Assembly: GCA_034698045.1 (NCBI GenBank)
Contig: JAQGAU010000018.1
Location: forward strand, 1-60,287
DNA: 60,287 bases
Reading direction: 5' to 3'
From: Paramacrobiotus richtersi
Taxonomy: Eukaryota > Tardigrada > Eutardigrada > Parachela > Macrobiotidae
Shown: positions 46,559-55,443 of the stretch, piece by piece
Numbering within the stretch: position 1 is the stretch's first letter
Layout of the letters: every line of letters begins with the position of its first letter
Position numbers and translations under genes: made by a program
The notes under the pieces: model-generated
Databases searched by the model: none
The model's input: the letters and a program-made list of their open reading frames with translations, nothing else
Told to the model about the DNA's origin: nothing

Positions 46559-46745
46559 ATTACAATGTTATCATCACCGCCATTTTCTCCTCAGTATAAA
46601 GTGCAGCTTTTATGAGCAATAAATCTCATGTCCATTTGGCTGAGAAACGTTTGTTTCACGCTGCGGCGGAACCGTTGTTAACATGGACAGTCCAAGTGTC
46701 GCGGTAAGTCTGTCGGGGATGGGACTGTCGGTAAGATTGCCGCGA
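46559..46745 (+). pseudogene. Remnant of a 58069-type protease gene (exons 1-2)
   Basis: The remnant begins ATGTTATCATCACCGCCATT, contains the intron phrase TCTCATGTCCATTTGGCT and then CTGCGGCGGAACCGTT, and ends GGGACTGTCGGTAAGATT. This is the order seen in the intact gene at 58069-58320, but most of the CUB exon is missing. Confidence 0.7.
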
Positions 46746-46760
46746 ACAATACCTAAGACA

Positions 46761-46921
46761 TTTCCTTATCACCCCGTACCAGGAAACTCTATAAAGCACG
46801 CCGAGTAATCTGCATATTCGAAAATTTGATCGGAAATCAACACTATATAAGTAGTACGCCTAGCCACAACAAAAGCGTTTTCTTTTCCTTCGCCACCGTG
46901 GTACATATACCTCCAGTCAAA
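46761..46921 (+). promoter_or_regulatory. Type-A promoter of single-CUB gene 2
   Basis: TTTCCTTATC (46761) is followed by CCCCGTACCAGGAAACTCTAT, a TATATAA box at 46844-46850 and CAACAAAAGCGTTTTCTTTT. The TATA-to-ATG distance is 78 nt. Confidence 0.65.
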
Positions 46922-47713
46922 ATGCTGAAATTAGCCGTCGTTCTGTTGGCGGCGGCTGCTGCCGTCCAGGGACAAGGTGATTAGCATTGTTATAAAGATA
47001 ACCCCGCATTGTATGTATACAGTTCTAGTTGAACGCATCTTTGAAGTTGTTCAACTATTGTTTTGTTTCTGCTCTTGTTACTTGTACCCCAAGCCCTCTG
47101 TCTTAAGTTACAAAACGGATTTTCGTCATTTTTTTCTTTTAATTGCGCTCCGATCTGAAATAATCTCAAGTTTTATTTTCTTGGACGAAATTTGCATTTA
47201 CATATTTATTTATTCTCCATTTCTTCCAGACTGCGGAGGTTCCCTCACCGTTGAAGAGGGTCGTCCAGTTGTCATCCAGTCCCCCGGTTATCCAGGCCAA
47301 TATCCCATTTATAAACGCTGCACATGGGCAGTGCGCGGTGTGGCCGGAAAGCGACTTTCGGTATACATTTTACTACCATACATAGTAGTCCAAAAAGGTA
47401 GCTACTTTTTTGGAACATTTTTCTGATAAATCTTTTTCTGTGCTGTGTTGCAGTTCAGTGCCACCGCCTTCGACCTTGAAGGTGGTACCTGCGTTTATGA
47501 TTATCTTTCGATTGGATTGACCAAGTTTTGCGGCATAGCTGGTCCCAGCACCCATTTGACCGGCAGCTCCACTGTGCGTTGTTGTTAGCAGAATTCCTGT
47601 TGTATAATTACGCGTCGTCATGGATGTATTGTTGATTATAGACTGTCACCTTTTTCACTGACGGAAGCGGGCAGAACACCGGTTTTGAAGTTGCCGTCAC
47701 CGTTACTGACTAA
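46922..47713 (+). CDS. Secreted single-CUB protein (gene 2), derived from the protease
   Basis: Four exons join in phase: 46922-46976, 47230-47360, 47454-47573 and 47642-47713, 125 residues. A signal peptide ([18 protein letters not shown]) is followed by one complete CUB domain with its four Cys (DCGGSLTV, RCTW, GGTCVYDY, KFCG). The reading frame closes with TAA after VTVTD, where gene 1 continues into CUB2. The exon's CAACCAG|GTAAACC donor survives just behind the stop. The DNA then passes straight into sequence matching gene 1's 3' UTR (GCACTGATTTCTTG at 47731). A deletion therefore removed everything from intron 4 to the 3' UTR. All splice sites and the promoter look intact, so I infer a functional secreted CUB protein rather than debris; ligand unknown. 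Confidence 0.75.
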
Positions 47714-48539
47714 ACGCAACCAGGTAAACCTTCGCACTGATTTCTTGATGGTTGGGTGTAAGATTTTATGTGCTTGAAGTAATCGAACGTAATGTTGGAA
47801 GTGTCTCTAGATCGCCCGTGACAACGTGAATCGAGCACAAAATCTGGAGTACGGGAATGCCGCTCCTACTTTGTGACTAAAAATGTCGAATGGTGTCACA
47901 GTTCACACTGATATTTGTAACCACTTCTTGAATATGCGATCTGTTACCGTTTTCTCGTGTCAGTTTACGTGTTCGATCTCAGTTCGATGGCTCGATGTTC
48001 AGAAACTAGATCCATACCTCTACGAAAAATAAATAATATAAACCAATTGGAATCAACACTACAGAAAGGTCTCAGGGTGAATCTCACGTCACAAGATGGC
48101 CCCAGTGATACAGCCATCGAGGTGCTTGAGTTTCGCATTGTATTTGCCGGCTGGCGAGATTACTGACGTGTTCCCGAACCTCGCTGGTTCTTCTAGCACA
48201 TTTTGTGGTAGTAGTATCTTGTTGTTGTTGTCGCATCGTCCGTTTTATTGTCCATTTGACCTGTACATGTATTTTAGCCTTAATTTCGTTGTATCAGTGT
48301 ACTTAACACAATGTGCTTTGCTTATACATTTAGATCGATGTATCATTATTCTACGGTCCTTATCAAGTATTAATCCTTATCAAATATCAACCAGTGTTAG
48401 AAAACTACGTATCAAGGCAGAATAATAGTCTATTCTCATTCTGAAAACCAAATCAATAGTATATGAACCGGCGGTTTACCACAATGTCTAACCTTGGTTT
48501 TTGGTTGATGAGGCAATTTTTAACGATTCTGTTGCGCGT
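47714..48539. other. 3' UTR-like and intergenic sequence
   Basis: 47725-47830 resembles the 3' UTR of protease gene 1. About 48190-48539 resembles 57770-58068, the upstream region of the 58069 gene. No separate gene. Confidence 0.5.
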
Positions 48540-48730
48540 TACAATGTTAACATCACCGCTATTTTCTTTCTATGGCTGCTGTCGTGAGTGGACAAAGTAC
48601 ATTTTTTATGAGCAATGGATCTCATGTCCGTTTGCTTGAGAGAGGTTTCTTTCAAACTGCGGCGAAGCCATAAGCGTGACAGAAGGTAAACGACTTGCAG
48701 GGAAAGGACTGTCGGTAAGATTATTCTAAA
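48540..48730 (+). pseudogene. Remnant of a 58069-type protease gene (exons 1-2)
   Basis: It reads TACAATGTTAACATCACCGC, a signal-peptide-like stretch, GGACAAAGTACA, TCTCATGTCCGTTTG, CTGCGGCGAAGCC and ACAGAAGG, ending GGACTGTCGGTAAGATT. These correspond to exon 1, intron 1 and the two ends of exon 2 of the intact gene. The middle of the CUB exon is gone. Confidence 0.7.
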
Positions 48731-48744
48731 CAATGCTCAATAGA

Positions 48745-48896
48745 TTTCCTTATCACGTCGTACCAAGAAACTCCATAAAACGCCGACTAATCCGCATCGA
48801 AAATTTGGCCGGGGAGTAGCACTATATAACTAGTATGTTTATCCACAACAAAAGCGTTTACTTTTCCTTCAGCAACGTATTGCACCTCCACTCACA
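48745..48896 (+). promoter_or_regulatory. Type-A promoter of double-CUB gene 3
   Basis: TTTCCTTATC (48745), CGTACCAAGAAACTCCATA, a TATATAA box at 48823-48829 and CAACAAAAGCGTTTACTTTT occur in the order shared with genes 1, 2 and 5. Confidence 0.6.
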
Positions 48897-50643
48897 ATGC
48901 TGAAATTAGCCGTCGTTCTGTTGGCCGCGGCTGCTGCCGTCCAGGGACAAGGTGATTAGCATTTGCTAAGTACAGATAACCCGTTGTATACAGTTTTATA
49001 TTTCAACGTAACTTCGTAAGTTGTAGAACTATTGCTCTTGTATATCCCAAGTTCACGTTAAAAAACATAGGCTTGTCATTTTTAGTTTTTTGATTTAGTA
49101 GCGAATTTAACTGTAACTTATAATTTGTGAAACAATTACGTTTTCAGTTTGTATGATAATCCTCACTTTTCTTTATTTTCATTATTGTTGAGCAAATTAT
49201 GCATTTATATATGTTTGCTTTTCATTATTCTCCAGACTGCGGAAGCTCCCTCACCGTCGAAGAGGGTCGTCCACTTGTCATCCAGTCTCCCGGTTATCCA
49301 GTCAAATACCCCAACTGGGCTGACTGCACATGGACAGTGCGCGGCGTTGCCGGAAAGGCACTTTCGGTATGTTTTATAGTCTTCTCAGGTTATCTTTTTA
49401 TGATCAATTTTTTCTGTGTTATATTGCAGTTCAGTGCCACCGCCTTCGACCTTGAGGCTTGGTACTGTTTTGATTCCCTTTCGATTGGATCTGCCAAGTT
49501 TTGCGGCACAACTGGTCCCAATAACCATCTGACAGGCAGCTCACAAGTAAGCATTTTTCGATGTATTATTAGCATAAATACACCAATGAAATATCAAATA
49601 AATCTACATAATTTTGCTAGTGTAGTGAGTTTTTTATGTACCGACCACTGCAAATGGTGAAAAATCATGAATTTTCAATGTCTGAGTTGACTTAACATAG
49701 CCGTCTACGAGTGATCTATGAGACAACATAACCTTCTGCAAATGTCAGCTGTGCGTTGTTATTGGCAGAATTCCTGTTACGTATTTGATTTACGCGTCGT
49801 CATAGATGTACTGTTATACAGACTGTCACCTTCGCCGCTGACGGAAATCTGCAGAGCACCGGTTTCCGAATCGTCGTCACTGTCAGTGACGAGCAGCCAG
49901 GTTAGCACTTCGGCTCCAATATAACACATCAATAACTCATTATAACTGTATCGATTTCACAGAATTCGTAAAAAGGCTCAAGTGTTCTATCACAGTGTTA
50001 TATCACACAAATACTAATAATGACCACCAGACGGTGAAGTTTTTCTGTAACTTTAGCTACCGGTGTTTGCGGAGGTAACATCGTGGTTGTGGAAGGAAAG
50101 ACTTCCTATATAACCTCGCCTGGTTTCCCTGCTCGATACCCCCCAAATTCCGATTGCTTCTGGACCATTTTCGGTCCCGTCGGAAAGTCCCTTGAGGTTG
50201 GTCCCTTCGGATGCACTTGTATGTTGGATTCATACTAAAACTGACCATCTTTTGCAGTTCAACACTGTATCCTTTAGCACCGAAGCCCACTGGGATTACT
50301 TGGCTCTCAGCGAGGTCGTTGACGGTGCTGTAGTCGAGTTCTCCCGATCTGCTGGCAGTGGACCTAAAGGCGTTCGATCCCGCACAAATGACATAGTAAA
50401 TAACGACAACAGGAATGACACGTTTATAATCGCAGTAGTTAGTGACCTTCTTTGCTTTTCAGGCCGCTGTGTTCAAATCTGACAAAAATTTGAATTTTGA
50501 TGGATTCAAAGTATCCATCAAAGGTTGGTAAAATCACAGTTTCACAAGGAATATCGCAGTGTGAGAAACGTGCGGAATTTGCAGTTGTAGACGCTCAACA
50601 GATTCAACGAAGCCGTCCAGGAAGCCGCCTGGGGAAATTTTGA
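48897..50643 (+). CDS. Secreted double-CUB protein (gene 3) with a novel C-terminus
   Basis: Eight exons join in phase: 48897-48951, 49236-49366, 49430-49546, 49822-49900, 50057-50196, 50258-50395, 50463-50523 and 50585-50643, 259 residues. Signal peptide, CUB1 and CUB2 are intact and align exon by exon with gene 1. The eighth exon keeps the acceptor (AATTTGCAG|TTG) but then enters an inserted sequence. It encodes VVDAQQIQRSRPGSRLGKF and stops, followed at once by an A-run and AATAAA. The LDLa/trypsin exon that should be here continues in decayed form at 50824. CUB2's closing motif (WNGFNVSIK-like, here FDGFKVSIK) is present, so both domains should fold. Intron 3 contains extra sequence relative to the others. 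Confidence 0.7.
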
Positions 50644-50823
50644 AAAAAAATAAACTGTCTGTTGTTGAAAAGTATCTGGATTTTTACACTGGTTTTCGTT
50701 GATGCTTTTGTGTTTTCTGTTTCTGGACGTATTTCAATCTTTCTCGTTTTGTGAAAATGTCTGAACCGTGAAACAGGATAGCATGGTGGTTTAGGACAAT
50801 AAAACATGTATTACTACTACTAC
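50585..50823. repeat. Insertion into exon 8 of gene 3
   Basis: The exon-8 start TTG appears both at 50585-50587 and at 50824-50826, bracketing about 236 bp of unrelated sequence. The insert ends with AATAAAACATG and a (TAC)n run. An A-run, poly(A) signals and a short-repeat tail are reminiscent of a SINE-like retroposed sequence. I do not recognise the family. Confidence 0.55.
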
Positions 50824-51075
50824 TTGAGTTCTGTCGTCCTGGAACTGACCCCTGCTCCAACAGTGCTACATTGCTACATCGGCCTATTTGCAATTTAGAA
50901 CGAATGCCCTGACAACCTCGACGAACAGTGCTGCAATTAATGCTGAATGCGGTATTGCACTCATCCATCCGATCCACCCGATCTGAGCCTCACCCGTACT
51001 GTCGGTGGAGCCGAAGCTATGCCCAACAGTTGGCCCTAGCAAGTCGCTTTCCTCACCTCCCTCGCTATTCTTACA
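50824..51075 (+). pseudogene. Decayed LDLa/trypsin exon behind gene 3
   Basis: The segment starts TTGAGTTCTGTCGTCCTGGA, like exon 8 of gene 1. It retains GAATGCCCTGACAACCTCGA, CTGAATGCGGTATTGC and GGTGGAGCCGAAGCTATGCC (LDLa end, linker, IVGG region), but has in-frame stops and deletions. No downstream protease exons follow. Confidence 0.85.
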
Positions 51076-51084
51076 GCAAAACAC

Positions 51085-51954
51085 GAAATACAGAATATAT
51101 AGATAACTGCCTTGAATTGACAGCCAGCGAATAACCGTGATCATGCTTTTCTGTAGTGCGACTACTAACCGTTACAAGTGTAAGCTACGACGTGTTGGAT
51201 AAGGTCATTTTGAACTGGCGGCATTTTTTGAGTGGTGGCGACTCTGTCTCTTGCTGTTAGTGCAACATATGGCAGCATGTTTAAAGCTGGCTTCAACGAA
51301 GAACAAGGCGCGATTCGATTTGACAGCAGCTGTCACTACTGCATTGCGTTCGGAGGGTGTCACCATTTCTCGGCCTGTTACAAATAAGCAGAAGTACATA
51401 ATAAACAACTGCATACAAGCAAATGTGCATATTAAAGCGGAACCGGCTATACCGAAAGTACGTGTGACGTAGTCTCTTTACCAGTTTTAACTTGTGTGAC
51501 TCACACTGCTACTGGCTGTGCAAATGGAAAATCAGAATGTGCTACTGTGGACTGGTTAATTAATGCCAAATTTTGGTTTTCCTCCTTTCGTCGTACGATC
51601 GGTCGTATTTCCTTTACCTAATAAAAGCCTTGTTTGTTGTCGTGTGTACTTCGTGTATCGTGTAATGTGTAGAGTCACCTTTCCTGAATCGTAATTTGTA
51701 AATCCACCACCTGTTCTCTCGTCCTGGCGAGCCTTACAGCAATCCAGCTTGAGTGTGAAACATCTAACGTTTTAATATGGAGCTGCTTCCAAGATACAGT
51801 CCAGATCCGATGATACCCGAAGCCAGTTTCTGCATAAAGCCCAGATCCTAGGATACCAGTCACCAGTCCGGTCTAGTTCCCACTACCAGCATATCATACG
51901 GTCCATACCAGATACTAGACTACTACTACCAGCTACCAAACCGTGTACGTTTTA
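51085..51954. repeat. Array intergenic repeat, copy 1
   Basis: The segment resembles 54555-55085. Shared phrases include GTGGTGGCGACTCT, TTAGTGCAACA(T/C)ATGGCA, AAGCTGCTTCCAA-like sequence and CACCAGTCCGGTCTAGTTCC, ending in a TACCAG-rich stretch before AGTATGACC. A short ORF (LLVQHMAACLKLAS) is partly kept in both copies, but its ends are not. Confidence 0.75.
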
Positions 51955-52420
51955 GTATGACCTTGCCGTCAGTGGCAAAGTACCCTTTTAATGAGCAATG
52001 GATCTCATGTCTACTTGGCAGAGAAATTTCTTTCTGGATGCGACGGAACCGTAAGCGTGACAAAAGGTACACGGACAGTGTACCGGGTCGCCGGGATAAG
52101 ACTATCGATCGAAGCTATCTCCAGCTATACACATGTCTCCCTTGGAACGCGCTGCCAAAGTGCCTCACGTTTATCGTGCCATTTATAAACGGACTTTACA
52201 AATGCTTGAAGCAGATTCAGAGGTTCTAGAATTTCGGCCATTTGTCGGAAGAAAGAATCGTGTTTCTTGTGAAAAATCGTATGTCTTGTCGTATGTCTTG
52301 TGTCGAGTGTCCCTGCCAGCCCGATGTAGAAGTTTCTTTCAGGATGCGGCGGAACCGTAAGCGTGATAGAATGCAACATCTCGCGGAGAAAGTGCTATCG
52401 GTAAAGATTACCCCAAACAA
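51955..52420 (+). pseudogene. Two successive remnants of a 58069-type gene
   Basis: GAGCAATGGATCTCATGTC and GATGCGACGGAACCGTAAGC lie at about 51992-52058. A second GGATGCGGCGGAACCGTAAG lies at about 52342 and ends GTGCTATCGGTAAAGATT. These are copies of intron 1 and exon 2 of the gene at 58069. No open gene remains. Confidence 0.7.
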
Positions 52421-52433
52421 TGCACAGTAAATT

Positions 52434-52577
52434 GCCTTATCACCCGGTACCAGGAAACTTTATAAAGAACGCCGACTACTTAGCTTTCAAAAATTTTGCC
52501 GGGAAGTATAGTATGTTTATCCACAACAACAGCGTTTTATTTTTCTGCAGCAACGTGGTGCTGTACTTCCACTCATA
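52434..52577 (+). promoter_or_regulatory. Degenerate type-A promoter of single-CUB gene 4
   Basis: GCCTTATC, CCGGTACCAGGAAACTTTAT and CAACAACAGCGTTTTATTTTT are present, but the TATATAA element of the sister genes is replaced by AAGTATAGTATG. Expression may be weak. Confidence 0.5.
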
Positions 52578-53388
52578 ATGCTGAAATTAGCCGTCGTTCT
52601 GTTGGCCGCGGCTGCTGCCGTCCAGGGACAAAGTAATTAAGATTTTGCTAGAAACAGATAAGCCGTTGTATACTGTACAGTTCCACTTCAATGCATTCTG
52701 AAGTTGTTCAACTATTGGTTTGTTTTTGCTCTTGTCCTCTGTTTTAAGTAAAAAAACGTGTTTTGTCATTTTTTATCGTTTGATCTAGTTCCGAGTTTCC
52801 CTGTGCTTTATAATTTGTGAAATATTCCAAGTTTCAGTTTTTATAATAATCTTATAATATCATTTTCTGGGACCAATTGTGCATTGACTTATTTGTTTAT
52901 TTTTCAACTTTTCCAGTTTTCTGCGGAGGCCAGCTCACGGTAGAGGAGGGTCGTCCAATTGTCATCCATTATCCCAGTTTTCCCGGCCAATACCCTATCT
53001 ATGTTCGCTGTCACTGGACAGTGAACGGGGTTGCCGGAAAGGGACTGTCGGTATAGTTACAGTTTCTCCTGTTTTAGTTTTCTCGGCATGTTGTCTTGTT
53101 ACTTTTTACTGTATCGTATTGCAGTTCAGTGCCACCGCCTTCGACCTTGAGACTACCTGCACTCATGGTTATCTTTCGATTGGATCTGCCAAGTTTTGCG
53201 ACACAGCTGGTCCCAATAACCATTTGACAGGCAGCTCCGCTGTGCGTTGTTGTTATAACAACATTCCTGTTGCATAATTACGCGTCGTCATAATGTATTA
53301 TTAATTACAGACTGTCAGCTTTTTCACGGACGGAAGTGGGCAGAACACCGGTTTCCAAGTTGCCATCACCGTTACTGACCATGTTTAA
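52578..53388 (+). CDS. Secreted single-CUB protein (gene 4)
   Basis: Four exons join in phase: 52578-52632, 52917-53050, 53125-53241 and 53311-53388, 127 residues. A signal peptide ([18 protein letters not shown]) is followed by one CUB (FCGGQLTVEE, YVRCHW, TTCTHGYLS, KFCD). The exon-1 donor has shifted from AAG|GT to AAA|GT, changing the junction residue to Ile. The frame ends VTDHV then TAA, directly followed by GCCTGGATCACCGAAACCATGTACTCCAAA-like sequence, the last coding exon of gene 1. A deletion therefore fused exon 4 to exon 12, a different junction from gene 2. The FCGT motif reads FCDT. The CUB is more divergent than gene 2's and the promoter weaker, so it may be decaying. Confidence 0.65.
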
Positions 53389-53799
53389 GACCGTGCCTGG
53401 ATCACCGAAACCATGTACTCCAAAGAATTAAGTGCTTCTCAGTTCTCATCTCTCCGGCTGATACGCACTGATTTCTTGGTCCCCGGTTGGGTACAAGATT
53501 TTATGTGTTTCCACTTTCAAGTAATCGATATTGAACGCAGTGTTGAAAGTGTTTCTGATTCTAAATCGCTCGTGGCAACGTGAACAAAGCACAAGATCAG
53601 GAGTATTTGAATGCCGGTCTACTACATACTTGTTGAAAGACTAAAGTGCTACATATCTGTATAACGGTAACATCTGCCCTTCGGTTTCGGTCGTCCATGG
53701 ATTATCAACAATAACGAAATTCTGTGTAGTTGCGGTGTATGATAATATTGGTGCCCGGTTGATTAAACTTTCGGTAACAAAGAACAAAGTTTCTGTAGA
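53389..53799. other. 3' UTR-like sequence behind gene 4
   Basis: It matches the end of gene 1 and its 3' UTR (GATACGCACTGATTTCTTGG, then CGTGAACAAAGCACAAGATC), now without an open gene. The AATAAA of gene 1 reads AACAAA here. Confidence 0.6.
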
Positions 53800-53935
53800 T
53801 TTTCAGCAGAACTAGTTCGGTAGCTGGTAATTGTACTGGTATCTGGTAAGGTACTGGTAATGGGAACCAGACTGGACTGGTATCCTGGGATCTGGACATT
53901 GTGTAGAAACTGGTGTCGGGCTTCAACGAAATTTT
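53800..53935 (-). repeat. Inverted copy of the TACCAG-rich intergenic repeat
   Basis: The reverse complement reads CCCGACACCAGTTTCTACAC, CAGATCCCAGGATACCAGTC and ACCAGATACCAG, matching 51815-51935 and 54935-55050 in order. Confidence 0.7.
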
Positions 53936-54209
53936 TCAGTTAAGCCCGGGCATATTGTTACAACAATATGGGCTAATAAGGTTCTGTAACCAATTAAGTA
54001 CCACGACAAACTGAAAAGGTGTGTACATATCCTTCTAAGAGTGTGGCAGATTTGTTTTTGAGTCATACAACGCCAGCGCAGAGTTTCCGTCGATACTAAC
54101 AGTAAAATACGAAATGTTCAGATAACTATCTCTGAACATGGTACGAAGCAGTGGTGCATGGGGACATCATGTCAGTCGTGTCCTTCATTCATATCCTGAA
54201 CTAATACTA

Positions 54210-54268
54210 ATCAGCAGTACGGAAAAGCTTAATTGTGCTGCACGATCAAGCTTTTCTGTACTGCTGAT
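54210..54268. repeat. 21-bp hairpin
   Basis: ATCAGCAGTACGGAAAAGCTT (54210-54230) pairs with 54248-54268 with one mismatch, around a 17-nt loop. No associated element is recognised. Confidence 0.9.
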
Positions 54269-54554
54269 AAGTTGTGCTTATGGATATTGCGAAACATGAC
54301 AAAGTTTCGTAAAGGTTACTGGACGCTTCAGTTAGCAGTATTTGTAATTAGGTTTATCATGTTTTGTTACAGGTAATGGTAGTCAAGAACAGTACGTACA
54401 GTCAAGAATAGTCAAGAACGGACCGTACAGCATTACCTAATGACAAAAATAAATTAAAATACTGTGAGACTTTTAACCGCGGTAAAAAAACGTATTGCCA
54501 GCGAATTTTCGTTGCCATATTGTGTACTGACACTTACAATTAGCTACCGGTGGC

Positions 54555-55074
54555 AGTTGCCACTGCCTGGAATTGTCAGCTAGCGAATAACTGTATTATG
54601 CTTTTCTGTAGTTTGACTACTAACCGTTACAAGTGTAAGTCACGACGTGTTGGCTGACTTGATGGATAAGGCCAAGGTCATCTTGAATGGACGGCATTCT
54701 TCGTGTGGTGGCGACTCTTTCTTCTTGTTGTTAGTGCAACACATGGCAGGATGTTTAGAACTGGCTTCAGAGAGGAACCCGATGCGACTGGATTTGACAG
54801 ACTACATTGCCGTCGGAGTGTGTCCCCATATCCCAGCTTGTTACCAATAAGCAAAAGCAACTTGTGACATAAACAACTGCATGCAAGCAGATGTGAATAT
54901 GGAAGCTGCTTCCAACATGAAGTCCCGATCCGATGATACCATAAACCAGTTTCTTCACAATTATGCCTAGAGCTAGGATCCCAGGCACCAGTCCGGTCTA
55001 GTTCCACTACCAGTACCATACCAGATACCAGACTATTAATTTATTACCAGCTACCAAATCGTGTACATTTAAGT
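54555..55074. repeat. Array intergenic repeat, copy 2
   Basis: Direct-orientation counterpart of 51085-51954: GTGGTGGCGACTCTTTCTTC, CACATGGCAGGATG, CACCAGTCCGGTCTAGTTCC and CATACCAGATACCAGAC. It ends with the same AGTATGACC junction into a gene remnant. Confidence 0.75.
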
Positions 55075-55265
55075 ATGTCTAAGTATGACCCTGGCGCTAG
55101 TGGACAAAGTAAAGTATAAATGAGCAACGGATCTCATGCCCACTTGGCTGAGAAGTTTCTTTCTGGATGCGGCGGAACCGTAAGCATGACAGAAGGTCAT
55201 CACATGGACAGTGTAACGGGTCGCCGGGACAAGACCGAACAATGGCCAATCAATCGGTAAGATTA
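55075..55265 (+). pseudogene. Remnant of a 58069-type protease gene (exons 1-2)
   Basis: It contains GTGGACAAAGTA, GAGCAACGGATCTCATGCC, CACTTGGCTGAGAAG and GGATGCGGCGGAACCGTAAG, ending CAATCGGTAAGATT. Same layout as the remnants before genes 2, 3 and 4. Confidence 0.7.
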
Positions 55266-55284
55266 TCCCAAACAATGGCCGATA

Positions 55285-55443
55285 CATTCCTTATCACACC
55301 GTACCAGGAAACTCTATAACGAACGCCGACTAATCTGCATTCGACAATTTGGCTGAGAAGTGACACTGTATAAGTAGAATGTTGTTCCACAACAAAAGCG
55401 TTTTCTTTTCCTTCAGCACCGTGGTACTGTACCTCCGCTCACA
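55285..55443 (+). promoter_or_regulatory. Type-A promoter of double-CUB gene 5
   Basis: ATTCCTTATC, CACCGTACCAGGAAACTCTA, a TGTATAAG TATA-like element at 55368-55375 and CAACAAAAGCGTTTTCTTTT are collinear with the other type-A promoters. Confidence 0.6.

Noticed and set aside
51251-51472. Short ORF with LLVQHMAACLKLAS shared with 54647-54850
   Set aside because: Shared because the intergenic DNA is duplicated. The frame is not preserved across the whole shared segment, so coding is not supported.
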